Below, piece by piece: positions 34,326 to 46,000 of a DNA stretch of 64,000 nt. The position numbers and the translations under genes were made by a program. The stretch is from Ricinus communis. Its lineage: Eukaryota; Streptophyta; Magnoliopsida; Malpighiales; Euphorbiaceae. The first letter of the stretch is position 1. Each line of letters begins with the position of its first letter. The stretch is from the NCBI RefSeq assembly GCF_019578655.1, contig NC_063262.1, forward strand, positions 2,859,582-2,923,581. Direction: 5' to 3'. The notes beneath the pieces are model-generated. The model saw only the letters and a program-made list of their open reading frames with translations, did not search any database and was not told the origin of the DNA.

Positions 34326-35208
34326 CTATGTTACAACCACCACCAATGTGGACAAGAAGCATTTCTCTTTTTTTTTTTTTTTTTCTTTCATTATTTGAAT
34401 TGTGCACACTTCTGCGCATCTTGAATCTTGATGAATTTATATAGTTTCTTACTTTCTAATCTGAATTAATTTCCTCTCCTTAAATCTTTTTCTCCTTTGC
34501 ATTTAATCATAGGGGATAATTCTATTAAGGATCCCTGAATTCCAGACTTAGTCTCAATTTATTTTTTTAATTATAATTATTTTACTTAAATTTTAATTTA
34601 ATTTAGATGCCTCTGTCAATGATTGGCAATATAGAAATACAATGTCTTAATCTCTTATTAGTAGAAAAAACTAAATCGAAACAAAAATTAAATTAAAATG
34701 AAATTGAAAGTAAATATAAAGTACAATAACCTTTGGTATAATTACTCCACATTTATATGAGATACTAAAATATGATATTGTTCTTGAGTTACAAGAATTA
34801 AAGGTAAATCAAAGAGGGTTAACTAGAATACGACTTGGTTGAGATGGGTTGCTTTTACTGTTATCATCAAACCCGAACTGAACCATTTAAAAAATTTTGT
34901 AATGACATAGTTACGTAATTAAACAAATGTTACTTTGCTGTATTAATCATCAAATCCTCCAATTACTAGTCATATATCCAAACACAACATATATGATAAT
35001 CATCTAAAGATGAATTCTGAAAGATAATGCAAAACACAAATTCGTATTAAAAAATATTGCCAGGGGTGGCTTTCTACGTTATGAAAGCCTCACAATTATA
35101 TTTTTGTTTGTTGATAATGATGAGTGATTAACATGAAATTAGATTAAATAGCTTGCTCTTACATGACAATTATCAGAGTCTCAAAGATTGAACCCATAAT
35201 TCCTACCT
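34326..35208. other. 3' flank of the PLAC8 gene and spacer to the CML gene
   Basis: Likely PLAC8 3' untranslated region followed by AT-rich spacer. A T-run lies at about 34370-34385. Sequences at about 34513 and 34748 look weakly like inverted ends of a small element but lack a target duplication. No gene is visible. Confidence 0.5.
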
Positions 35209-35670
35209 TTATGAAGACTTCATGGTACGAGTCATCATGTTCATAAATTCATTAATGTCAATCAAACCGTCTCCATCACTATCCACTCCTCGTATCATTT
35301 TTCGACAGGATTCCAAGCTACACCTCTCTCCCATCATCTTCAAAACCTCCATTAATTCTTCTGCACTTATTTTCCCACTACTATCCCTATGAAAAGCTCT
35401 AAATGCACTTCGAATGTCATTACTCTTCACTCCCTCTTCCAAGTTATTCATCATGTCCCTGAATTCCTTAAAATCTATAAACCCGTCTCCATTTGTATCA
35501 GTAGCTTCAAATGCCTTAGCCATTTCAGCATCATCCGCTCCTTTCCCCAATGCTTTCAAGGCTGACTTGTATTCTTGACGGGAAATCCTGCCATCTCTGT
35601 TGCTGTCATATTTGGAGAAAACCCACTTCATTTCTTCTCCATTGGGTTGGAATGATTTGGGTGACGACAA
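35209..35670 (-). CDS. Calmodulin-like protein, four EF hands, 153 aa
   Basis: Single-exon frame. EF loops: DSNRDGRISRQE (about 22-33), DTNGDGFIDFKE (58-69), HRDSSGKISAEE (94-105) and DSDGDGLIDINE (130-141). Loops 1, 2 and 4 hold the canonical Asp/Glu ligands and central Gly. Loop 3 starts with His instead of Asp, so its calcium binding is probably weak. The paired-lobe layout and length match plant CML proteins rather than true calmodulin. It probably senses calcium in cytosol or nucleus and binds target proteins; targets are not evident. The N-terminal MSSPKSFQPNG has no acylation motif. It is only 2 kb from a MATE gene and 0.9 kb from the PLAC8 gene. Confidence 0.9.
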   Translation of the reverse strand: MSSPKSFQPNGEEMKWVFSKYDSNRDGRISRQEYKSALKALGKGADDAEMAKAFEATDTNGDGFIDFKEFRDMMNNLEEGVKSNDIRSAFRAFHRDSSGKISAEELMEVLKMMGERCSLESCRKMIRGVDSDGDGLIDINEFMNMMTRTMKSS

Positions 35671-35880
35671 ACTAGAGGTTTGTTCTTCTCTTATAGATCT
35701 TTGATTGAGCTGGTCTTACTGATGAGGCTTTTCTGGAAAGACCATGAAAACAAGGAAAACTGTATTTATTTTTTGATGACATTTTCTTGGATTGGAAGAA
35801 AGATAATTAAACTGACTTGGATGATTCAAGAACCTATTTTTTGGTTGTATATTTAACTAAAACTTTGGTTGCTTTTTTAT

Positions 35881-35918
35881 TTTTCTTCTTCTTCTTCTTT
35901 TTCTTCTTTTTCTTCTTT
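35881..35918. repeat. (CTT)n microsatellite
   Basis: Imperfect CTT/TTC run about 210 bases upstream of the CML start codon. Confidence 0.85.
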
Positions 35919-37570
35919 ACTTTATATTCTTTAACGCGGAAGAATATAATCAAACTAAAGAAGTGGTTGTCATTTTGAGATTCAAAGAAGCAAACTGTAT
36001 CAATAACGTTATTGTGTCATTTTGATGCCATGCCCACTTTGACACTCAAGTTGGGCAACTCCATATAATAAATTGATGGAGAAAAGAACTTAAAAGGTAT
36101 AACAGGAGTAAAGCATTTCTAAAAGCAAAGATACTACATATCTTATCTACCTAAGTTGTACAAATGCCCATCTCACTCTGCTTTCTGTGAGATTAATGTT
36201 TCACATGTACTAGAAGATATGGGTAACAATTATAATCTCTGGATGCGCCATAAGTAATCTAGGTATTTATATAAAAGAATGAGTGTATTTTATATTTATA
36301 ATCATTTTTCTACTTTTATAACTGTTGGATACTAGAAGGATAAAAGATTTTACCTAGACTCGGTGTATGTCCTTACAAATATACTATACTAATAGATAAT
36401 TTATACATACTAGCTTTAAATAATAAATACATGCTAATCATTTAATATCAAAATATAAAACACTTACATATACATATTACTTTTCTATTTATTTTGGTAT
36501 ATATTAAATATAGATATAAAAAAATTCTTAGAAATGCTTTTAAAAAAAAATTCATTTATCAATATTAAAATTCTCCTTTTCCTTTAAAAAAGATGACACT
36601 GATAGAAAAGTAAGTTAAGAATTTCTGCACCTCATAATCTAATGCGCTTGTTACCATAGGTTTTCTAATTGTGTTGCTCAATTTCCTCCAAGCAAACGTC
36701 TAAGTGAAATGAACAAGAAGACGATATCATTGGTTTTCAAAAGATGTCTTCTAAATATTCAGAAGATTTATTCCTAAAAGTGATCATCCTTATTGCACAT
36801 TGCTTGCAACAAGTGTTTTAATACTGTTCAATTTAATTTTCTCTCTAGAGAAGAAAATATTGTTTGGCAACTAAGAAATTGTGGCCATGTACAGAAAATA
36901 ATTTTCAAGGTGTGAAACCTTATTAAAAATGAACAAGATTCAATGTATTGATAGTAGTTAGAATTCATTGTCATTTTCTTCCAGATATTGGCTTTGCTTC
37001 ATTCTTCACTCTTCAACCTTGAATTAATGGATGAACTCATGCTGTATATGACACCTACTGAATGGAAGAAATCTACAATATGCTTCTATAACTAGACATT
37101 TTTCAAAGTATTTATTAATCAGTGAACCAAATCAAGCAACAATTGAAACTTTACCTTTTAATTTTTCATAAATTAAGAAGTTTCTCTGAAAATTCAATGA
37201 CCAGTAAAAACTTGAAAACTGGTCTATGGAAAAAGTAAAGTGTTGCAAAATTAAAAAGTTTGGAGATAATATAAAATATTGGCTGAAAATAGGAAGAGGA
37301 ATCTCAATATAAATTTATGCCACAAGGGTTTTTGTAACTTAAACGAAATATTTGATGCAATAGCTGGTTAAGTTAATTAGATAGATGCCAAAGAAAATGG
37401 GAAGGAAAAAGCAATATTTCCATCATAGAAGGAGGCAATATAAAAGCAACAACCAAATTAGAAAATATTTAGTCTGTAATTGTGACATTCAACCAAACAA
37501 AGGGCCCAAATGTGAGCCTAATACAAAACCACTAAATACAAAATTAAAATATGTAATCCTTTATAAATTA

Positions 37571-37605
37571 AAGAAGAAAGAAAGGAAAGGAAAGGAAAGG
37601 AAAAG
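37571..37605. repeat. (GGAAA)n microsatellite
   Basis: Repeated GGAAA units just downstream of the MATE stop codon. Confidence 0.85.
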
Positions 37606-37646
37606 AGTGAAAGAGAAGCATTAAACAATTTTGGAGTTGATTTTTT

Positions 37647-39358
37647 CTAATAAACAATGGTTCTTGAAATTAATCCTTCAAGTGTTTTTATTTTACTCTC
37701 TGCTTCACCACCTTCCCCGTCAATACCAGTAAGCTCTCTTGCTCTATTTGTTTCCACTTTCCAATCTGTCCTCATCAGCACCACCACCATGATAACTGCA
37801 CAAACTATCTGGGCTGCCAATAAGCCCAACCATAGGCCCAATAGGCCCAATCCCATCATAAAGCCCATTGATATTGCTATGGGCAATCCTATACCATAAA
37901 AAGAACCTAAATTTATGTTGGCTCCAAGGCTTGGCCTAGCACTGCCTCTCAACACCCCACAGCCGGTGGTTTGTGGGCAGTTCCCCAACTCACAAAGCCC
38001 CACCACAGGCATTGCTGTGGCTGTCAATGACAATATAGCATGATCTGTCGTAAAAATTTGTCCCCAGACATGCCTCATTGATGTCATGAACAACATTGCA
38101 AGAAAGCTCATGAAGATGGCACAAGATAATGCAACGATGGATGATGTTTTGGCTTTGTTAGGTTGATTTGCACCTAACTCATTGCCAATCCGAGTTGACA
38201 CGGCTAGGCTAAGCGATGAAGGAAAGATATACAGAAGTGAAGTTGCTTGTATTAGAATTCCCATTGCAGCAACCGCGTCAGAAGCATTTATTAGCAGCCC
38301 TGACAAGACTATCATGAGCTCATACCACCACCATTCTAAGCATACAGATATGCAACTAGGGATGGCTAGGCCAAGAATTGGCTTCCATTCATTAAAGCAT
38401 TGAAATGACCAGCCTTGCCATGATTCGCGACAGATATCCGAGAAGCAGAGGTAAAGCGAAAGAGCAGAAAGAAGAGTGAAGTCTGTTATAGTCACAGCCA
38501 AAGCAATGCCTTGAATACCAAGGCCTAGGAGATAGACAAGGATGTGGTTGATAGGGGCATGTAAAGCTAATGCAAAAGCTGCACTGAGCATAAGAGGAAG
38601 GGTTATGTTTTGAGCTCTTAAGTAGATTTTCAGAGGGTTAATAAAGGATTGGAGGACAAGATCCGGAAGAGAGAATGCTAAGTAGGTAGATGCAATGGAT
38701 GAGATTGCTGGGTCTTGGCCGCAAAATATAAGGATAGGCTCAATGTTTAGCCATAAAAGAGAGATGGGTATGCATGCTAAGGTGAGAATTGCAATCGTTC
38801 GTTGAAGGGTTTCTCCCATGAGAGGCCATCGTTTGGCTCCACAGGCTTGCGACGAGATAGCTTCCATACCCATAGCAAGACCGGAGATGACAGAGTAACC
38901 GGAGATGTTAGCGATACCTATTGAGAGAGACCCTCCTGCTAATGTTTCTTTCCCTAACTTCCCCATGAAAAACATTGATATAACAGACTTGCCATAGATG
39001 AGAAGCCCTGTAATAATCATAGGAAAGGCGATGGTGTAAAGCTGTTTGATCTCATCAACAGCCTGAAAGGAGGATAAATGAGAAAGAAAAAACAAAAACA
39101 GAAATTATATACATATTCTTTTATTCTTGTGGAATTTTCCTAAGCATTGAAAATAAGTGCAAATACCATACAAAAGAAAGTACAAGAAACATAAGCGTCA
39201 CTGAAACTAACCTGAGAAAGGGAAGGCCGCCACGCTTGATGGCAGTAGAGAGAATCTTGTTTCTCTGACAACACATTCTTAGTACTTTCTCGTTTTGATT
39301 TTTGAGAGTGATAATTGCATAACAGAGGAACAGAAGCTGAAATTCTTTGATCATTCAT
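37647..39358 (-). CDS. MATE efflux transporter, DETOXIFICATION family (DTX48-56-like clade), 520 aa
   Basis: Exon 1 (39358-39212, 49 codons) ends TCTCAG|GTTAGT; exon 2 (39062-37647) follows CTTTCAG and begins AVDEIKQLYTIAFPMIITGLL. The N-terminal 50 residues are polar and cytosolic in character. Exon 2 has the usual alternating hydrophobic segments expected of a 12-helix MATE carrier, with family motifs YGKSVISMFFMGKLGKETLA, SGLAMGMEAISSQACGAKRW, PCIS-type loop near SCISVCLEWWWYE, ISTRIGNELGAN-type VSTRIGNELGANQP, and CQTTGCGVLRGSARPSLGANIN-like CPQTTGCGVLRGSARP. Such carriers export organic compounds by H+ or Na+ antiport; members of the likely clade affect growth, ion or hormone balance. 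The substrate cannot be read from sequence. The length is normal and no lesion is seen. A single early intron is usual for this clade. Confidence 0.9.
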
Positions 39359-42300
39359 TTAGAAAATCGAGATTTATATTCAGCTTCAGTACTACAATTT
39401 ATAGTTGAGAACGGGAAAAGAAGAAGCAAAACAAAACAAAAGAAAAAGAAAGGTAGTGAAAGTATTGTGTTATTAATATCTCTTTGAAGATTCAAGTTGG
39501 ATTATCGGAGACATTCTTTTCTTTTTATACCTGAGTCTTATACTATAGCACTTATAGTCATATATATAAACACAAGCGCGCGCAGAGAGAGAGAGAGCTC
39601 AGTCTAGTTTAGTTTCTCTCCCCACAATTCCACTTTGCTTTCTCTTTGTTATTTTATCTTTGTATTACTGAGGTTAGTTAGGGTTTGGTGGTAAGGAATG
39701 GACTTGTGTGAGGAGGATAAGAAGGGGCGACCATGCGGGTGGTTGTCTTTTTCTATCAAAGGGTTCGTCGGGACTCTAAAAAACTTAAACACCCTTCACA
39801 CTTTAATTTTTTTCCAATTCTGATAATTTTTCTTGCTATATATCAATGAAGGAAGATTGAAAGCAGCAGCACCGTTCACTTAATATTAATGTAAAGGGTT
39901 GCTGGCAGCCCCTCCAAATGCCAAACATGGAAAGCTGTCAACACATGCATCATCTATAGGTCATCTTGTAATGCCGAAAACAACCATTGTTTCTCTCTAT
40001 TCATGGCCCCTCCTCAATTTGCCCAACTCCAGAATAAAAGAATCTCAGCAGGTGGGTCCCTCTGCCATTCTTCGGGTTCGGGTTTGAATTTGGGTTTGGG
40101 TTTGGGTCAGGATTAACAGGATCTCATCTGATAACCCTCCTATTAACCTATATCATTGGCTAGTACGTGGGTGCTGTCCTAGCCACGTGCCTTTAGAAAG
40201 CCATGCAACATGCAATGGACGAACACACACAGCTCTGCAATGTGCAGTTCTTTTGCTGGCGAAGAAAAGAAGGATGCCTTGGATGATTCATGGGGAGTCT
40301 TATTGTACGATATAAGATAGAAAGGTAGTAGTACTAGTGAGGGCAATTCTCATTTACAAAAGCTAGCAGGGATGGATTTTATGGTTTTGGTGCTTTAAAC
40401 AGCTGCACACGCACGGCTTTGACTAGCCCACCACAATATATTTGCCAACTGCCAGAAGAACGGGGATATTCTTTTGCAGTTGATTGCCAAATGCAATCTC
40501 CTTGCAAGCTAGGCCAACTACGTCTAAGCTAACTTTCAAATTTACAGTGCATATAACAGCAAAATGGGCTGTCAAGATTTCCTTTTGGAGTACTCTGAAG
40601 GGGCCACTAAACGTACACATAAATGTCCATTTCTGACAGCAGTAGAAAGATAAATTCAGGTGTGAAGTTCGAAAGAAAATGAGCCAAACTCGAGTAAGGT
40701 AAATGTTGTTTCAATAGTGCATGACCCTTAATAATCTTTGTTAGTTCATGACAGCATTCTGTTTCCAGCAATTATCCACCGCAAGTACTTACTGTTTATA
40801 GTAGAGATAGCTCGACGGTTTTTGATAAAAAGAAACAAAAAAAATTGCCTTCTCAACAGCCATTTCTTTTTGTAATGATTCCTGTGGGTGGTCATCATCA
40901 ACTGGAAATTAGGTTGGATAAGGATTACCAACTAACCTTTTCTAAAAAAGAAAAGAAATACAAATTATTAGACTACCATGGTCGCCTAAAAACACCAGTG
41001 TCCTCCATCTTGAGTAATGAGGGACCGCGACAAATGCCACCATACACACTATACAAAATCTTTTATATCTTTTCCTAATTAGAAGATAGAAGAGCATGGT
41101 GTAGTAGGGACATGAGCTAATTAATTTATGCAACAAAGAAAGATTAATAATAAATTAGTAAACAATGTACACGACAATCGAGAGTCAATTCTGTTCCCTT
41201 TCTTCCCTTCTATTAGACATGGCCTTCCTCTACTAAAATTCTCCATTAAAGAATGAAATATTTCCTATTAAACTTTGGGAAAGTTTTTTCTCATTGCCCT
41301 AAATGGGCTGGCATTGTTGTGAGTGGTGATTTCACGTGATTAGATGCTCCAGCTGAAACTTCTACTAAATGGTAGTGACCCACTAGTCTCAATCATTGAT
41401 TGTCCAATTCCCAAAAAAAATCTTCTCTATTTTTCTTTTTCTTTTTGGTTTTTAAATTTTCTTTTCTTTCAATTTGGGGACCGTCCGGATGTTGATTTAC
41501 ATGCAAAATTTAATGCTCAACATAAAAGAATGCGACAGTGATGTGCTTACTGTCAGCCAGCCTTGTTTATCTTTTGTCAAATTTTGTTATGCTAGACAAC
41601 CAAGATTATATTATATTGTATCTTTTCCAAATTCGGTTATTCTACTATTCATTCACCAAGTGGCCTACGATGAAGATCTTTTTGTAATCATTAGTAAAAT
41701 CACCTTCACCCGCGATACTACTAAGTGATAAAGTTTCCTTCTAGTAAAGTAATGTTTGAACCTCCTCCAGTCAACCCGGAGAAGACCTAGCAAACCATCC
41801 CCTCTCATTCTATGGCAGAAGAAAAAAATAAATGTCTAAAGAAAAACACATGCTTTGTCCAAGTAGTTCTTCAAAGAACCAGATTTTGCGCTTTACAGCC
41901 TCCGATTGACTACTTGTGTAATTTCATGCTTCACTTCTGATCGGCCCTAGTCTATGCACTTGGGCTCAGGCAAAGGGGAGGGAGGGCCGTTTTATGTACT
42001 TCTTAAAGCCAGGCTTACCGACTTGGCTGAATTATTTGCGGTCCTAGACCTAGGAAGGAACTGTCCTTCTCTACAATAAACATTGAACATTAGACAGTAA
42101 TGCATAACGTGTTAGTGGGTCCGATCAACCTGATTAAACAAAAGCCACTAGGGACTTCCACAGAATAATTCCTAATGCATCAATATGGACGTGACTTATC
42201 CACTTTCCCCAAATATATTATTAAAACTTTGCGTTCTGATAAGAGATAATAATGTTCTTTGTGAAACACCGAGCACAAGATTCTTCTCAAGAAAATGACA

Positions 42301-43050
42301 GAACTTTTGACTCACAGTAAACAATTAAGAATGCAACGTTCGAGTTCTATAAGAGAAATGAAACACAATTCTAATCCAACAATTACAGACTTTTAGATTT
42401 CGAGGAGCATGACTCCAACTTGTTACTAATTAACAGTCCACTTTAAACGAATCAAACAATTTGAAATCACCAACCTCATCTTTCCAACTTTATATGCCAA
42501 GATATCATACAAATTTCTTTTTGGTAATGCCAGAAGAGTACAGGATAAAAACAAAAAAAGGAGGGTTAAGCAACTACTTATTTTCACTACTTTCTAAGTA
42601 TCACTTTTGATTTTCTAGTGATAAATGACAATATTGTGATGGTTGAATTTCATTATTGAACAAATCAAATAAAGATATTTTCATTGCGTTTGTCTGCCAA
42701 GGAACGAAGTACACCTCCTAGTTAGTCCTGCCTAGAGATGAATCTTCTTAAATGACAACCAAGTTTATAACTAATTTGAAAACCAATTTGAGGGAAATCA
42801 CAGCCTATTTTTCCTATTCCTCACTCCAATTACCATATAAGTTACATATCTTTTCCTAAGGAAGACAAAGGGATAAAACAATTCTACATATAATATTTTG
42901 GAATAATGCAAACTTGGGCTGATAAAAATCTCAACGTTGTCGCAACTACTCACAGATTATCCAAATCACTTGTGGAGTCTTCAACTGTTGGAAATAGCAT
43001 AAGAAGTTTATCCTTATTTTGCTCTGTAGTCATAGCAGAAATATCTGTCT
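39359..43050. other. 3.7-kb intergenic region
   Basis: The left part is the MATE promoter, including a GCGC-GAGA tract near 39575-39600. The right part may include 3' sequence of the minus-strand helicase-like gene. Frames of up to 84 codons (39899-40087, 40845-41078, 41474-41728) lack recognisable domains. One CACGTG lies near 40183. No gene is supported. Confidence 0.5.
39531..39539 (-). promoter_or_regulatory. TATA box of the MATE gene
   Basis: On the minus strand TATAAAAAG lies about 175 bases before the ATG at 39358, giving a leader of about 140 bases. Confidence 0.6.
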
Positions 43051-46000
43051 TCATAAAATCTCAGATATCTGGAATGTGAACACATTCATGTTAATCACAA
43101 ATCCAGAAAATTATGCATTCGGAAGTTCAGTAATCATTAGACAAAGAGAAGCCCAACCGTAGAAGTGTTTGAAATACTCAAATGATGAGACAAACAAAAT
43201 AATCAATGTAATCATACTCGCAACTTTTTTTCCTTATGAGTGAAAAAACGTAGAAGCCTAGCTCCACATCTACAACTGCAACCTAAGGCCTTTAAAATAA
43301 TGCTATGCCACAATAATTTTCAATTCATAAACAGGGAACAAGCAAACAACATACATTTATAGGCATTTCAGCTATGACAAGGCTGCTGCTCTCCTCAATA
43401 TTTTTAAGAGTCACCACTTCTCCCCCAACAACCATATTGATTACAATCCCATCTGCAATTATATGTAATTATAATGAATTGCAAAACCCATAGAAATCAC
43501 AAAATAACATAGATCGAGAGAAAACCTGCTGCCAAACAACTAGACATGCGTCGCGCATATGTTTCCTGCAAGCATACCAATTAATGACAAGAGAATCTAA
43601 AATGAATCCCTCAGTTATAAGCACTAATAATGAAGAAAAACACATGCATCCACGTGAAAGTCAAAAAAAAAAAAAAAAAACGCATTATAATAGCCATGAT
43701 AAAGTTGAATGCAGCATGCAACTAAGATCACCATCCCAATGGAATACGGGAACAGGCATGCCTAGAGCTGCAAGATAAGACTGGATGTACCACATCTATA
43801 GGGAAACAAATCCCTTGGTTTAGTGGTTAGCCCATTTCCCCACTGAATGGACCACATATCAAATTCTTCCTGAAGGGAATTGGGAGCACTTTGGTCAATG
43901 ATTGTTGGGATCCCTGTCAACTCCAAATAGGATCACCGATACAGCGTTTACATGTGTCAGTTCACTCAGATTGCTCCCAATCAGATATGCATGTTCCAAT
44001 CTACAGATGATTAAATTGTAGATAGACTTGTTAATTTTTCTTGATTTACAGAAACAGCCTTCAAGGATATCATTTAAGACTTCTATTTAAGGCTACCATT
44101 GCACAAGAAAATTGAACTTTATAAATGATGGTCCCCTTGAACCAAGAAGATAATCTGACATCCACTAAAACTAAAATGCTGAACTCGTAAAATGGAATCC
44201 ATAGAAATATGAAGATCCAGGAAAAGAAAAATTGCAAGTAATCTAGTCTATAATATGAATTCAATCTTGATATTGGCCCAATTTTTATTTGCCGCTTTTA
44301 TAGCTTGGGCCCAGATTAAAAGGATATAGTACAAAGCAACACTAAGTTGGAAACAGCTTAAACTATAACCTGACAAGCGCTCAATGCGGCCTCTATAGAG
44401 AGAGAGAGAGAGAGAGAGAATAAAATAAACCAATTAACCATAATCATTGGCAGAGAAAATTAGCGACTTCACCTTCTTCGTTGGTAACTCATAATTAATC
44501 AGAACACGAGCAGAAATTGGTGACTCCCCAGAAGCAAGAAGTGGAAGGCACGTGTCTGTTACAACTATCATATGAGACTTGTCCTCTTTCTCAATTTCAT
44601 CTTTATTGCCCGACTGAGCAGTGATATTCTGGTTCCACCTCATTGTTACTTGCCTAAATTTCTCCAGAACTGAAGTTCGTTCTGCTTCAGCTAAATCACT
44701 GTACTGCCATCATTATAATGTATGGACGGAGCATTATTAATTATTCAAATACAAAGTAACAAGATAAGGAAGTAATATAAAATCCCTAGTGTTAATTTAA
44801 CCAAACATTGATGCCTTATTGCCCCAATGTAGGCAAAGTAATTACCTTAAACACAAAGACCTACAATGCAAGCATCAAAGCCCATGATACTCAAAGCGCT
44901 AAATATATAAATACTAACATGCTTTTAACAAAAGCTGACTATTTCAAAAAGACAGGAAAAACAAAAGGAGCAGAACATTTGATCTTGGAAATGGTAGAAC
45001 ATGTAATATATCAACAAAATTAAACAAACACTTGAAATGAGATTTAAGACAGTGGATCCACAGCTGCATATTAATGCAGGCTAAACACAAGATCATTCAT
45101 TTGACCGTAAGAATTTTGAGAGATTGCATTACTATGAAATCAATAATATTACAGTTATGGAAAATATAATCAAATTCTTAAACTGTTATGGGACATTTTA
45201 ATCATCAATTCTTTAGCTTATTCATCAAGGGTGGGGATCTTTGCCCTCCAAGAGTTTATTATTGCACTCCATATTAATTACCTTGCATCTTAAATTGACA
45301 AAACTGACCTTTCTTTTTCCTTTTAATATTTAGGAATGAAAACATCAATGAACAAAAGACATCTAAATTCACACTTTTTTAATATCACCATATATGTCAG
45401 TTTTTTAGTACGTTTTCTTTAGCCATAAGAATGCAAATGCTAACATGTGCATAAAGCTATTTGAAAGATTAACAGCAGGAGATCAATATTAAGAAAAGAA
45501 AAAAGTAAAATAAAATAGTATTGACCCAGCATATAATTTGTCATCTTAAATCAATTATCATAATAATCTAGATTTGTGTTTTAATTTTCTTTTTACAGTG
45601 TTGCCTTCTAAAGTTCTACTATATTATTATTGCTACTCAGAATTTTCTATAAATTTTTCTTTCTTTGGTGATATATTGAGAATTCTGCAATCAAAATTGC
45701 TCTATGTTTACATCTAAAATTCACAGAGTGTTTTAAAAAAAAAAGAAGAAGATCTTATGAATTCTTATTATAATTGTCTTTATTTGAATGAAACTAACGT
45801 AAATACTAATAAAACATATTAATTATTTCTTAGTTAAATAATTATTTTATTCCACTTTAAGTATGCATATATATATTTATGGTAAAAACAATTAATTTGA
45901 AAAAAAAGAAGAAGGATCTCATCCTAATTATTATTCTTGCATATAAAATGAATATGAATATCTTACAAATGAAAAAGGAAAAAAAATTGTAATAGTTTAG

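Larger units (their letters stand above)
35671..37646. other. Spacer between CML and MATE genes
   Basis: Contains the CML promoter, with a (CTT)n tract at 35881-35918, and the likely 3' region of the MATE gene, with a GGAAA repeat at 37571-37605. A frame at 37385-37624 is Lys-rich because of that repeat and is not a credible gene. Nothing else is supported. Confidence 0.5.

Noticed and set aside
34512..34748. Short element with weak inverted ends (GGATAATTCTATTAAGG and its partner)
   Set aside because: About 15 of 20 end positions agree, but no target duplication of any usual length flanks it.
37385..37624. 79-codon Lys/Arg-rich frame beside the MATE gene
   Set aside because: Its composition comes from the GGAAA microsatellite and AT-rich sequence; no domain is seen.
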